Source: Ichthyophis bannanicus (lineage: Eukaryota; Chordata; Amphibia; Gymnophiona; Ichthyophiidae). From it: a stretch of DNA of 64,000 nucleotides. Shown here piece by piece: positions 1-10,726 of this stretch. The stretch's first letter is position 1. Every line of letters starts with the position of its first letter. The stretch is from positions 192,502,184-192,566,183 of the forward strand of contig CM066044.1 of the NCBI GenBank assembly GCA_033557465.1, given 5' to 3'. Both the position numbers and the translations under genes were made by a program. The notes beneath the pieces are model-generated. The model was not told the DNA's origin. It saw only the letters and a program-made list of their open reading frames with translations, and made no database searches.

Positions 1-2705
1 TCTTTCCGTAAAGAACTATTTCCGCATATCACTCCTGAATCTATCTCCCTTCACCCTCATCCCATGTCCCCTCGTCGCAGAACTTGCTTTCAATTGAAAG
101 AGGCTCTCTCCCTGAACATTTATGCCATGGAGGTATTTAAACATCTCAATCATATCACCTCTATCCCGCCTTTCCTCTAAGGTGTACATATTAAGATCCT
201 TAAGTCTGTCCTCATATGCTTTATAATGAAGACCACTAATCATCTTAGTAGCAACCCTCTGCACCGACTCCATCCTGTTCACATCCTTTTGAAGGTGCGG
301 TCTCCAGAATTGCACACCATACTCCAAATGAGGTCGCACCAAAGACTTATACAGAGGCATTATCACCTCCTTTTTTCTGCTAGCCATTCCTCTCCGTATG
401 CACCCAAGCATCCTCCTAGCTTTTGCCGTCGCCTTTTCTACCTGTTTAGCTACTTTAAGATCATCGGACACAACTACGCCTAGGTCCCGCTCTTCTTTAG
501 TGGACAAAAGTACTTCACCTCCTATACTGTATTGCTCCCTTGGATTGCTGCAGCCCAAATGCATGACCTTACATTTTTAACATTAAATCCCAGTTGCCAA
601 ATTCTAGACCATTCTTCAAGCTTAGCTAGATCCCTCCTCATGTTATCTACACCTTCCTGGGTGTCTACTCTATTGCAGATTTTGGTATCATCCGCAAAGA
701 GGTAAACCTTACCCGACAGCCCTTCCGCTATATCACTAACAAAGATGTTAAAAAGAATCAGACCAAGGACAGATCCCTGGGGCGCACACCACTGGTAACA
801 TCCTTCTCCTCAGAGTGAGCTCCATTTACTTGTACTCTTTGTCGCCTCCCACCCAACCAATTTCTAACCCAAGCAGTAACTTTAGGGTCCATCCCTAGGG
901 TGCTCAGTTTGTTTATAAGTCGCCTGTGAGGAACAGTGTCAAAGGCTTTACTGAAATCTAAATACACCACATCTAGAGCTCTCCCGCGGTCCAACTCCCT
1001 GGTCACCCAGTCAAAGAAATCAATCAGATTTGTCTGACAAGACCTGCCTCTGGTGAATCCGTGCTGCCTCGGATCCTGTAATCCGCTGGACTCCAGAAAC
1101 ATCATTATTTTCTCTTTCAACAGCGTTTCCATTAATTTACTCACCACTGAAGTTAAACTAACCGGCCTGTAGTTTTCAACCACATCCTTACTACCGCTTT
1201 TGTGTAAAGGCACCACATGAGCCTCTCTCCGGTCCTTTGGCACCACTCCCGACTCCAACGAGGCATTGAAAAGGTCAGTCAGTGGAGTTGCTAGAACGTC
1301 CCCAAGTTCCCTCAGTATTCTAGGGTGTATCCCATCCGGTCCCATCGCTTTGTCTACTTTAAGTTGAGCTAGTTTCTCACGAACACAGTCTTCTGAAAAT
1401 TGTTCAAGATGTCCCTCGCTTCTGTTCTTATTTGTGGGTGTTTTCTGAGGTCCTGCTCCTGGTTCTTCATCTGTGAACACAGAACAAAAATATTTGTTAA
1501 GCAATTCCGCTTTATCCTTATCAGCTTCTACATATTCCCCCCCTGCACCCTTGAGTCTGACAATACCACTTTTGCCCTTCCTCTTCTCACTAATATATCT
1601 GAAAAACGTCTTATCCCCCCATTTTATTGCATTGGCTATTTCCTCCTCCTTTTGAATCTTTGCCTTCTTGACTACTTTGCTAGCTTCTCTAAGTTTTTCC
1701 AAATACAGATGCCTGTCTTCCTCTCTCTGTGATCTCTTGTATTTCATGAAGGCCTCCCTCTTTTTCTTCACTTTTTCAGCTACTTCCTTCGAAAACCATA
1801 GCGGTCTCCTGTTCCTTTTGCCTTTATTTACCTTTTTAACAAAAAGGTTGGTTGCCTTTAAAATACCCCCTTTCAGTTTTGCCCACTGTTTTTCTACATC
1901 CCCCAGCTGTTCCCATCCCACTAACGACTCCCTGAGGTATTGGCCCATCTTTGCAAAGTTAGTCTTCCTAAAGTCTAAGATCTTCACCTTGGAATGGATT
2001 CTAACAGCCCTAGTCCTAATACTGAACCACACCATCTGGTGATCACTGGATGCAAAATGATCTCCCACTACAATATCAGAAACACTTTCTCCATTGGTAA
2101 GCACCAAGTCCAGTATGGCCCCTTCATGTGTGGGGTCTGTTACCAATTGCCTGAATAGTTCTCCCTGTAGAGAATCCAGGATCTCCTTACTCCTAGATGA
2201 TACTGCAGCAGGAATGTGCCAATCAACATCTGGCATATTGAAATCTCCTAGCAGTAGCAGTTCCCCTTTCCTAGCAATGCTGCGTATGTCTTCAATTAAC
2301 TCTCTGTCCACCTCTTCCTCTTGTGAGGGAGGTCTGTATAGCACACCAATGCAAATAGATTTCTCTTTCCCTCTTTCTAGTTTAACCCACAATGCCTCCT
2401 CTCTCCCTTTTAAGCTCTGTAATTCCAAAGCTTTAATAGTAGTTTTTATATATAGTGCCACTCCTCCTCCCCTTCTTCCTACCCTGTCCTTTCTGAATAA
2501 AGTATAGCCAGGTATAGTTACATCCCAGTCCTGGTTTTCTGTGAACCATGTTTCTGTAACTGCCACTAAATCCAAGTCAGCCACTCCCACCAAAGCTTCA
2601 ACTTCAGCCTTAGCCACTTCTGAAGCAGAGGTTTCAGAGTCTCTAAGGACTCCTCTGTCCATATATCTAAAATCAAGGAGGCGGGCATTAGTGTGAGGGT
2701 CATCC
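1..2705 (-). mobile_element. CR1-group LINE (subfamily A), 3' end outside window
   Basis: A minus-strand non-LTR retrotransposon covering an endonuclease-reverse transcriptase gene; its 3' UTR lies left of the window. The last 700 bases match, in the opposite direction, the copy at 30640-31535 almost exactly: over about 180 residues I see only three changes. It lies inside an older L1, whose minus-strand ORF2 reads up to about 2706 and stops where CR1 sequence starts. The exact 5' junction (2640-2715) is uncertain because the two frames run into each other. The CR1 assignment is from protein motifs. Confidence 0.85.
16..2660 (-). pseudogene. CR1 endonuclease-reverse transcriptase, two frameshifts
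   Basis: The product nicks target DNA with an apurinic-type endonuclease and copies its RNA there. Reading leftwards from about 2600, endonuclease motifs appear in order: TETW, RRGGGVALY, LLLGDFNMPDVDW, LDLVLTNG and SSDHQMVW. The reverse transcriptase follows with GPDGIHPRIL, NYRPVSLTS, HGFTRGRSCQTNL and VVYLDFSKAFDTVPH. At about 784 two extra bases break the expected [10 protein letters not shown] motif, and near 575 one base is missing before the MHLGCSNPREQ block. The catalytic FADD box is still readable at about 685-700. With only two small lesions in about 2.6 kb, the copy is fairly young. The N-terminal start is not visible, because the open frame runs into L1 sequence. Confidence 0.85.
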
Positions 2706-4427
2706 CCATATATTTCTAGAGGTATTGGTGCACCCTGCTCCAGTACTTCCTTGCATGCCCACAGTGCCAGAACATATGCCCCGGAGTCTCTCCTGTCTCT
2801 CTGCATCTCAGGCATTGATCTGTATCTGCAATACCCGCTCTCCATGCCCGTCTCAGGGCAAAATACATTCGGCATAGTATCTTATATTGCATGTCCCGAT
2901 AGTCCACAGATACACTCAACAAGGAAATCCACGCAAAAGCCTTGATAATATCCACCGTTTCCACTTTTTGTTTCAAATCCTGGGACCAAGCCTTCACCAA
3001 GTCCCCTTCCTGCATGTTGGAGCGTAGTTCTTTCAGACCTTTATGTATGTTGGTAACCTTGATCCGACACTCCCCCCTCCCCCCTAATAGGAGTTCCTCC
3101 AGCTTAGAACATACTTCTGTCAGGGACCCACACGGCAAAGTATTAACATAACTCCTAACTTGCATATATCGAAATACATCCAGTATGGTCGGCCCATATT
3201 GTTCACATAGTGATGTAAACTCTACTGGGGTCCCAGCCTCAGAGACCACATGCTCCACATTCACAATCCCAGTCTACTCCCATCACATAAAGCTCACCCC
3301 CTCCATACCTGGAGGAACTGAGCATTACCCCTTAATGGGAGGAAAGGGGAACTGTGTGCTGTCCAACCCAATAGTTTACAAAGATACCTCCAGGCCTGCT
3401 GTGTCGAAACGAACCAGACATCTCTGACAATGGGAGGAATTTCATGAATCGATCCCTCATGTAATATGTATCGCAAATGTTGGGGACTTGCTAGGTGCCT
3501 CTTCCCAGCACACAGGTGTATAGTCCTCCATATCCCATAACTATTCCCGCACATGTCTTAATAGGCAAGCCATATTATATCTGCCCATGTCGGGAAAGTT
3601 TATTCCCCCTTGATCATAGGGCCATTGTAATGTTGCAAGCCTCACACTGGGTTTACGTCCTCTTCACAGGAGAGTATTGGCATGCCTTTCCAATAGACAG
3701 ATATCCCATTGCTTAAGCACCAATGGCAAGGTCTGTAATAGATATAACCACTTTGGGAAGAGTCTCATTTTGAATAGTGTTCTCCTGCTGCCCAACCCCA
3801 ATGGGAGGTCCTGCATTTGCTCAAGGTCTTCCATAAAAATGAGACACGTTAATTTTGTATAAATTAGTTCAATTACCAGCTAACTTAATTCCTAAATATC
3901 TAAATTGCCCTTTTGTCCAGCACAGCGGGAAGACTCCCGGCCAAGTCTGAGGAATCCTCGGATCAAGTGGAAGCACCTCGGACTTGTCCAAATTTAACAT
4001 CAATCCTGACAATTTCCCGTACACCTCAAACAGCCAAGAGCACTGGGAGCCCACGAACCAGGTCCTGCAGGTGTACCAACATATCATCAGCAAAAGCAGC
4101 TATACAGAATTCCGCTGTTCCTACTCTAATTCCTTTCAGATCCTTTGCTGCCCAAATGCAGCATAGAAGGGGTTCAAGAGTTAACATGAAGAGTAAAGGA
4201 GACAGAGGGCAACCCTGTCTCATACTTCTACATAATGGGAAATCTGCTGTCATACTCCCATTTACCAAGATCGCACCCCATAGATTTAAGTATAACAGTC
4301 TAATATGTTCAACAGACGCCCCTCTCTAGGACCCATCATCTCTAGGACCTGAGACATAAAGCTCCAGTTCACCTGGTCAAAGGTCTTTTTGGCATCGATA
4401 CTAAGACCCGGTGCATGCTATATGTAT

Positions 4428-4722
4428 TTTGAGGGAGGAGTAGCCTAGTGGTTGGGGCAATGTACTTCAGGCCGGAAGGTCAGGGGTTCAAATCCCACTA
4501 GAGGACAGCAACCTTGGGCCGGAAGGACTGGGGTTTCTAGTCCCACAGATGCTCCTTGTGGTCTTGGGCAAGCCACTTAACCCTCCATAGCCCATGTTCC
4601 CTGTAAGTATTAGTGTATGTGTCTCATATCCCCACGTGTTAAATGTATCCCCCAATTGTGTTGTGACCGCTTTGATTGAAGGATAAGGCGGTATACAAAA
4701 CTGTCTAAATAAATAAATAAAT
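4428..4722 (+). mobile_element. tRNA-derived CORE-SINE (MIR-like) with L2-type 3' tail
   Basis: The head has a pol III box A (tagcctagtgg, 4441-4451) and box B (ggttcaaatcc, 4485-4495). The box B segment is followed by a diverged second copy near 4518-4548. The middle (about 4551-4593) carries the CORE string cttgggcaagccacttaacc known from MIR. The 3' part (4662-4722) ends in a stem-loop, accgc...gcggt, and an AAAT-repeat tail, matching the 3' end of the L2-group LINE at 47541-47601. Direct repeats (atgctatat at about 4417, atgctacat at about 4723) look like a target duplication inside the host L1. Confidence 0.85.
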
Positions 4723-5196
4723 ATGCTACATTCTAGCCTCTAACAAATCCTTCCTGGTTTGGTTGGACCAACTTGGGTAAATAGGGTGCCAAATGATCTG
4801 CTAATAAATATTTTTGCCATGAATTTTATGTCTACATTCAATAAGGAAATTGGTCTGTAGGAACCCAGTAGTGAAGGATCTTTCCTGGGCTTTGTAGGAC
4901 TGTTATCAGTGCGATATTAAGTTCATATAGAAACATGCTGCGATTAGTTAGATCCCTATAATACTCCGCCACAGGAATTGCCACACTATCCCCTAATAAT
5001 TTATAGAATTCACCCCGCAATCCATCAGGACTAGGTGCGTGACCCCCCCTCCCCCCCTTTAAGTCCTTTAATGGCTCTTTGATTCTCCTGTGGGGATATA
5101 GGGCCATTTAACGATAACTGGTCTTCTGTCAATTTCGGAAGGTCACAGGTCCGGAGATACTCTATCCCCATGTCACTCCCCAGCAATTCTGCTTGG

Positions 5197-5705
5197 CATT
5201 TATTTATTTAAACAGATTTGTATACCACCTTATCCTACAATCAAAGTGGTCACATCACAATTGGAGGGTTACATTTAACATAGGGGAACTTAACAACATC
5301 TAGATAGTACAATTGGAGGGTTACATTTATCATAAGGGTAACATTTAGACAGTACAAGGTAATTAACAACATTATATTATGTTTGTTTGGGGTGAGTGGG
5401 TATTGAGTTGGTGTTATTTCATTACCTTGTATGCCTATTTGGGATGAGTAAGTATTGAATTATCGGTAGTAGATGCATTACCATTTGGGTGGGGACTGTT
5501 TTCTGTCTGCTGATAAGTTTCAATAAAGAGATATGTTTTGAGGTCCTTTCGGAAGTCTATTAGGTCATTTAATGCTCTCAGGCTTGTAGGGAGGGAGTTC
5601 CAGAGTGTGGGCGCTAGTAAGGAGGGAGCTCTTTTTGAAGTTGTTTGTTTAGTCTTGTGGAATCCTGCAGGTGTGCCGATCATGTTGTCTTTATTGGTTG
5701 TCTTT
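5197..5705 (-). mobile_element. L2-group LINE 3' fragment nested in L1
   Basis: The minus-strand open frame at 5683-5435 encodes the end of an L2-type RT protein (motifs PTLWNSLPTSLR and DFRKDLKTYLFIE), as seen at the end of the ORF at 47.3 kb. It is followed by a 3' UTR and a tail at 5250-5197 with the L2 stem-loop and AAAT repeats. The stem pair is accac/gtggt here, a compensatory change from accgc/gcggt. L1 ORF2 sequence resumes on both sides. Confidence 0.8.
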
Positions 5706-7299
5706 ACTGCTTGTAGAAGTACCGGAAAACTTTTTCTACTCCAGCCGCCGACAACTGCAGTATCCCCTCCTTATCCCAGAGGGCTCCTACATGACTCAGA
5801 TCTCTTCCCTCTTGGATCAAAGAGGACAGCAAGCATCCAGTTCTATTACCATAATGATACAACTTGTATCGATAATACAGTATAAACTTCTTAGCTCGTT
5901 GATGAAGAAGCATGATCAGTTCAGATTACAGGGCCTTCAACTGTGTCTTGGTCACTGCTAGGGCTGGATGCATGTCGCCTTTGGGCTACCTCCAGGTTTC
6001 GTTCCAGCTGTAGTGTCTTTTGTTCAGATGCTGCCGTTTCTGCTTCATGTAGCTGCTTATCTCCCTTTGTATCACTGCCTTGCCAGCTTCCCAAAAAAAA
6101 GAGTTGGGTTATCTATATGCTGCTGATTGTGGAATTCGTATTCTGCCCATTTTGCCCTAATGAAAGGTACAAATCCCATGTCCCTTACTACCTCTAACAG
6201 GAATCTCCTTGGTCTATGTCTCCCTCAGTCCATCCAGCATAACTCGAGCGTGACCACTGCATGGTCAGAAAGCACAACAGGACCAATATCTGCCCTAATC
6301 ACCCTCTCAAACAACCCCACTGATATGCATTTGACATATGCATGTAATCCTGCTCCCCTGGGTGCAAAGTGCACCATACATCCAACAGGACATATCCATG
6401 GCATATACCCGATAACCGTCTTCTGCTGCATTAATTATGAGTGCAATCGCCTGGTGACCTGTCCACTGTATTATCCAAGACACAATTATAATCCCCCAAA
6501 TCATTGGACAGTCTGTATAATTGGCAATGCAACATGTCAGGTCTTGATAAAATCTGGCATTGTACGTCTTTGGGGCATAAATAGCCCCAATCACCACCAG
6601 TTGTCCGCAAATCGTTCTCTGAAGGAACACATACCTGCCCCCTGGGTCGACCTCCACTGATTTTTTCCTCCCACCCAACATTCTTTGCTACCAATATGGC
6701 CACACACCCCTGTTTCCCCATCGCGGGTGCCCTATATACTTCACCAACCCACCCACAATGCAGTTTGGCATGCTCCTCCGCCGACTAGCGGGTTTCCTGG
6801 AACAGGGCTACATCGACCTGACAAGTTCAGAGCTGTTGTAACACCTAATAGCGTTTAATGGGAGACCCCATCCCACATATATTCCATGAGGCCACCTTTA
6901 GGTCCTTACCCATTATCCCAAATAGTATATAATCTACTTTTTAAAGTCATAAGTACATAACTCAAATGCATGACCCTCCAGTTGAGCCCCCAGTGCTGGG
7001 GTTCAGTGACCAGAGACTTTAGTACCAGCCCCCTAAGCATGAAGGCCCCCCAGTGAAATCCAGTCACAGCAAAGCCCCCTTCTTGCAGACCAACATCCAG
7101 CTCTACAGAGAGTAAATATGCAAACGTTACGCAGAATAGGGCTTATTAAGTCACTGACACACAGCTATGCACAAGGGTTTGCAGCATCCATCCCCTATAC
7201 CCTGTTGCAAGGGCTGTAAGCTTCATTCTTAAATTTAAACCTCCAGCCACATACACTCTGTTGGAAAGCATCGCTTATCCATGATTCTAACCTAGTGCC

Positions 7300-8135
7300 C
7301 GCTGATTACCCTTATAGCCATTTCACGGCTTAACTGCACATCTCGCTGGCCAATGTTCTCGGCAAAAAGCCATAGCTGCCTCCGGAGAAGGAAGTATCAC
7401 CTGTTGTTCTCCATGCTCTAGGCAAAGGCACGCTGGGTAGGTCAAAACAAAGCACACTCCCTAGTCTGCCAGAATTCCGCAGGCCTTATGGTGCTTCCAG
7501 TGCATCTGGTGGATTCCAGTGTGCAAAAGCAGGGCACCAGATCCACGTTTCTTCTGCCTCTGCAAACAAGCTGCCTTTAGGACACCGTCGTTTTGATAAT
7601 AATTCAAAAAGCTTGCAATTACTACTCTTGGCCAGTTATCTGCAGGTCGTCATTGGCCCAAACGGTGTGCACGTTCAATAACTATCTGTCCAACACCTTC
7701 TTCCACATGCAAGTTGAGCGATATCCATGCCTCCAGATAGCCCTGGAGTTCTCTATCAATGACTCGCGTTGATTCCAATAAACCTTAAATTTTTCCAGCA
7801 CCCCTGATTCTCCAAATCCTCCATCTTTTCATTTTGGCACTGCACTTGGCTTTCCAGACTCTTTATTTATTTATCTAACATTTCTTATATACTGCCTTTC
7901 ATGATATCAAGGCGGTTTACATTGAACAAACTGAAATTACATTGAACAGGGCATTATAACTTGGAGATAACTTTAAGCAATCTTGTACTTTGCCCCACTC
8001 ATCTTCTTCTTCCACTTGCTCGAGCCGGCCTGTAAATTCTGATACTGTCTGTACCACTGTTGACATCTGTGCCACCAGCCCACTTAGTCTCTCCTCCAGG
8101 GCCTGCACCACAGCATGAGTCACTTCCTCCACCAT
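7300..8135 (-). pseudogene. L1 ORF1 (coiled-coil, RNA-binding) relic
   Basis: The frame from 8135 leftwards starts MVEEVTHAVVQALEERLSG and is heptad-rich, as in the coiled-coil of L1 ORF1 proteins. It is broken by an L2-type tail at 7862-7965. It resumes with EKMEDLENQG..NLRFIGI near 7820-7765, the start of the RNA-recognition domain, and then HVEEGVGQIVIERAHRLG near 7710-7665 and PRVVIASFLNYYQND near 7640-7590. Stop codons and frameshifts follow. ORF1p normally binds L1 RNA as a trimer; this copy is dead. Confidence 0.7.
7862..7965 (-). repeat. L2/SINE 3' tail fragment
   Basis: Read on the minus strand, this ends with a stem-loop (aaccgcctt ... aaggcagta) followed by AAAT repeats. This is the 3' signature shared by the CORE-SINE and L2 elements in the window. 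It interrupts the coiled-coil part of the L1 ORF1 relic. Confidence 0.65.
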
Positions 8136-8396
8136 TGAGCTGTTGAAGCTCAGCGGGCTCTAAGGCTGACCACTTGCAATCTTTGTGTCTGTCAGTCGAG
8201 TCTTCTCTCTACACGGGACTTTTGCGGCCATTCAACAGCTGCCTTTCACCCGTCTCTAGTATGCTTTCCCTCACCGTCTCCTTTATTTCTCGGCAATTGG
8301 GATCCACCAAGAATTATCAAAAGTTATCAAATTAAGCAATAGGGGGGAGCCAGAGGGAACACATCCTTCCTAGCCCACCATGTCACGTGATCTCTA

Positions 8397-9923
8397 AAGG
8401 ATGTTTTTAATAGAGCCTTGGAGACAGGAGAAGTTCCACAGGACTGGAGAAGAGCAGATGTGGCACCTCTTCACAAAAGTAGTAACAGGGAGGAAGTGAA
8501 ACTACAGGCCAATAAGCCTTACCTCTGTGGCGGGAAAAGTGATGGAGGCGCTCCTGAAAGAGCAAATAGTGGACTCTTGAAACCAACAGGTTGCATGATC
8601 CGAGACAACGTGGTTTTACCAAAGGACAATCTTGCCAAACAAATCTGATTGCGTTCTTTGACTGGGTGACCAGAGAACTAAATCAAGGGCATGTGATGGA
8701 TGTCGTCTACCTGTATTTCAGCAAACCCTTTGATACTGTTCCTCATGGAAGGCTTATCAATAAACTCAATAGCTTGGAGATGGGTCCCAAGGTGTGAAAT
8801 GGATCAGAAATTGGTTGACTGACAATCGACAGAAAGTGATGGTAAATGGAACTCACTCGAATGAAAGGAAGGTGATTAGCGGTGTGCCCCCAGGGTTTGG
8901 TCCTGGGACCAATACTGTTCAACGTATTTGTGAGTGATATTGCTGAAGGACTGAATGGTCTGTCTTTTTGCAGATGACATGAAAATTTGCAACAGGGTGG
9001 ACTCCCCGAGGGAGTCCTTAACATGAGAAAAGATCTACAAAAGCTGGAAGAATGGTCAAGTGCTTGGCAATTAAGATTTAATGTAAAGAAGTGCAGAGTC
9101 ATGCATTTGGGAAGCAGAAATCCAAGGGAATTGTATGCAATAGGGAGCAAGAGGTTGGTGTGCCCAGACCAGGAGAAGGACCTCGGAGTGATTGTTTCTG
9201 AGGGTTTCAAGGTGATGAAATAGTGCGACAAGGTGGTAGTAAAAGCCAGAAGGATGCTGGATTGCATACAGAAAGGAATTACCAGCAGAAAGGAAGAGGT
9301 ACTAATGCCACTCTACAAGTCGCTGGTGAGGCTTCACTTGGAATATTGTGTTCAGTTTTGGAGACCATATCTCGCAAAGGATATAAAAAGACTAGAAATG
9401 TTTCAGAGGAAGGCGAGCAAGTCTCTTCTCATAAATCTTCTGACACAGGCTCCAAATCATTTTGAAGACCTGAATATGCACACTCTGGAGGAGAGGAGGG
9501 ACAGGGGAGATATGATTCAGACCTTTAAATACTTAAGAGTATTAATGAACAAACAAATCTCTTCCAAAGACGGGGAAGCTGTAAAACTAGAGGGCATAAC
9601 ATGAAGCTGCAAGGGGGTAAATTGAAAGGCAATGTCAGGAAATACTTTTTCACTGAATTCTTGGAATTCCCTCCCCATGGAAGTGGTGGAAGCAAATATA
9701 GTGGATCCCTTTATAGCAAGAGGATAAAATCAAAACATAACTATCTCTTATATCTTAACAAATAGGGGTGACCTACATGGCGCGGTGGGTACATCACTAA
9801 ACAAAGGCATGGGTGGGGGGGTGACCTGCACAGAGCAGCAAGTGCACCTACTCTTACCACCTTGCTGGGCAGACTAGATGGACAATACTGGTCTTTATCT
9901 GCTGTCATATACTATGTTACTAT
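8397..9923 (+). mobile_element. CR1-group LINE (subfamily A2), 5'-truncated
   Basis: A plus-strand reverse transcriptase relic starting mid-domain. Readable motifs include ETGEVPQDWRRADVAPLHK (8424 on), HDPRQRGFTKGQSCQTNL (8591 on), FFDWVTRELNQGHVMDVVYL, and later VMHLGSRNPRELYAIG and LEERRDRGDMIQTFKYL. The normal catalytic boxes are disrupted: GVPQGS has become GVPPG with a shift near 8890, and the FADD region is shifted near 8960. The 3' UTR ends with the catactatgttactat tail near 9920, shared with the copy at 38475-39128. It abuts the 5' end of the L1. Confidence 0.8.
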
Positions 9924-10285
9924 ATATACACTTTAGAGGAAAGGCGGGCTAGGGGTGATTGATACAGACATTTAAATACTTCCGTGACATAAATGCACAG
10001 GAGGGTCTCTTTCAATTGAAGACGAGCTCTACTATGAGGGAACACAGGATGAAAGTGAAAGGGGATAGACTCGAATAATATGCGGAAATTTTCTTTATGG
10101 AAAGAGTGGCAGAGGTGTGGAACAGTCTCCCAGTGAAGGTGGTGGACACAAGGACAGTATCTGAATTCAAAAAAGCATGGGACAAACAGAGAGGATATCT
10201 AAAGTTAAAAAGGGGACTATTGTAGTTGATATGGTAGGCCAGACTAGATAGAAACATGACGGCAGAAAAAGACCACATGGCCTGT
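9924..10285 (+). mobile_element. CR1-A 3' fragment with inverted 3' tail
   Basis: Plus-strand CR1-A 3' sequence starts at the LEERRD-equivalent position (about 9930) and runs to the tail at about 10247 (ggccagactagata). The next ~37 bases (agaaacatgacggcagaaaaagacc...) read as the reverse complement of the same family's tail. Two copies therefore meet tail to tail, or a small inversion occurred. A DIRS-like element follows directly. Confidence 0.6.
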
Positions 10286-10726
10286 GTACTGCCCACTTTC
10301 TTTCTCAGGCCTCATGCAAGTAGAGCTGAGGCTGAACGTCACACCCTGGATTGTAAAAGAGCGCTGTCTTTCTATCTGGAGAGGACGCAAGGCCACCACT
10401 GTTCCTCCCAGCTCTTTGTCTCTTTTGACCCCAACAACCTGGGTGTGGCTGTCTGCAAGTGTTCCCTTTCCATTTGTGTGGCGGACTGCATCTCTTTCAC
10501 TTATGCTCAGACTGGACTCTCTTTGGAGCGCCACATCGCAGCACATAATGTTAGAACCACGGCTGCTTCCGTGGCCGACCTGTCCTCAGTCTCCGTGGTG
10601 GAGATCTGTAGGGCTGCTGCGTGGTCCTCTGTCCACACCTTTACAGCCCACTACTGTTTAGTTGCAGATTCCCAACATGACAGCAAATTTGGCCAAGCCA
10701 TACTCTGGCATCTCTTTGGGACTTGA
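10286..10726 (+). pseudogene. DIRS-type tyrosine recombinase, C-terminal fragment
   Basis: The enzyme joins circular DNA intermediates of DIRS elements into the genome. The open frame ends at 10726. It reads ERHTLDCKRALSFYLERT, then QLFVSFDPNN, then AHNVRTTAAS, then EICRAAAWSSVHTFTAHYC. The block HNVR fits the second catalytic His-x-x-Arg, AAAW the Trp/His position, and the Tyr in TAHYC the nucleophile. This is the conserved order of the C-terminal catalytic half. The N-terminal half with the first catalytic Arg is missing, so this is a fragment without activity. The upstream Met at 10256 lies in neighbouring CR1 sequence and is not a real start. Confidence 0.7.

Larger units (their letters stand above)
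2706..6905 (-). pseudogene. L1 ORF2 (endonuclease, RT, Cys-rich C-terminus) relic
   Basis: The pieces appear in correct order on the minus strand. The endonuclease start is at about 6905-6800 (ALFQET motif), with GCVAILV and GAIYAP near 6720-6550 and a degraded iWG-DYNCVLD-DRSP block near 6480. A connector at 5913-5704 reads like the L1 segment before the polymerase. Polymerase motifs follow: GGxGxxPSPDGLRGEFYK near 5050, MRQGCPLSPLLF near 4215, AFADDMLVHLQD near 4095 and YGKLSGLMLNLDKSEVLPL near 4000. At 3264-2716 the C-terminal region ends with a Cys-His cluster, CLRCRETGETPGHMFWHC. The gene is disrupted throughout and cannot be functional. The order, and not just single motifs, supports the L1 call. 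Confidence 0.8.
2706..8390 (-). mobile_element. L1-type LINE, near full length, heavily interrupted
   Basis: A minus-strand L1-like element whose 5' end is near 8390, next to a TCACGTGAT motif resembling the start of a second L1 at 47.88 kb. ORF1 relics lie at about 7300-8135 and ORF2 relics at 2706-6905. Three later insertions interrupt it: a CORE-SINE (4428-4722), an L2 3' fragment (5197-5705) and an L2-type tail (7862-7965). A CR1 replaces or displaces its 3' end. Many stops and frameshifts show that it is old. L1 sequence resumes correctly on both sides of each insertion. Confidence 0.75.

Noticed and set aside
758..2875. 705-codon minus-strand frame as a host gene
   Set aside because: It is a CR1 endonuclease-RT with two frameshifts, and its N-terminal ~60 codons are read-through from L1 sequence.
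4441..4500. A tRNA gene
   Set aside because: Boxes A and B are present, but there is no cloverleaf-sized gene; the CORE segment and L2 tail make it a SINE.
10256..10661. Second plus-strand frame (10284-10661) and minus-strand frame over the recombinase
   Set aside because: Shadows of the recombinase frame, which alone carries the catalytic pattern.
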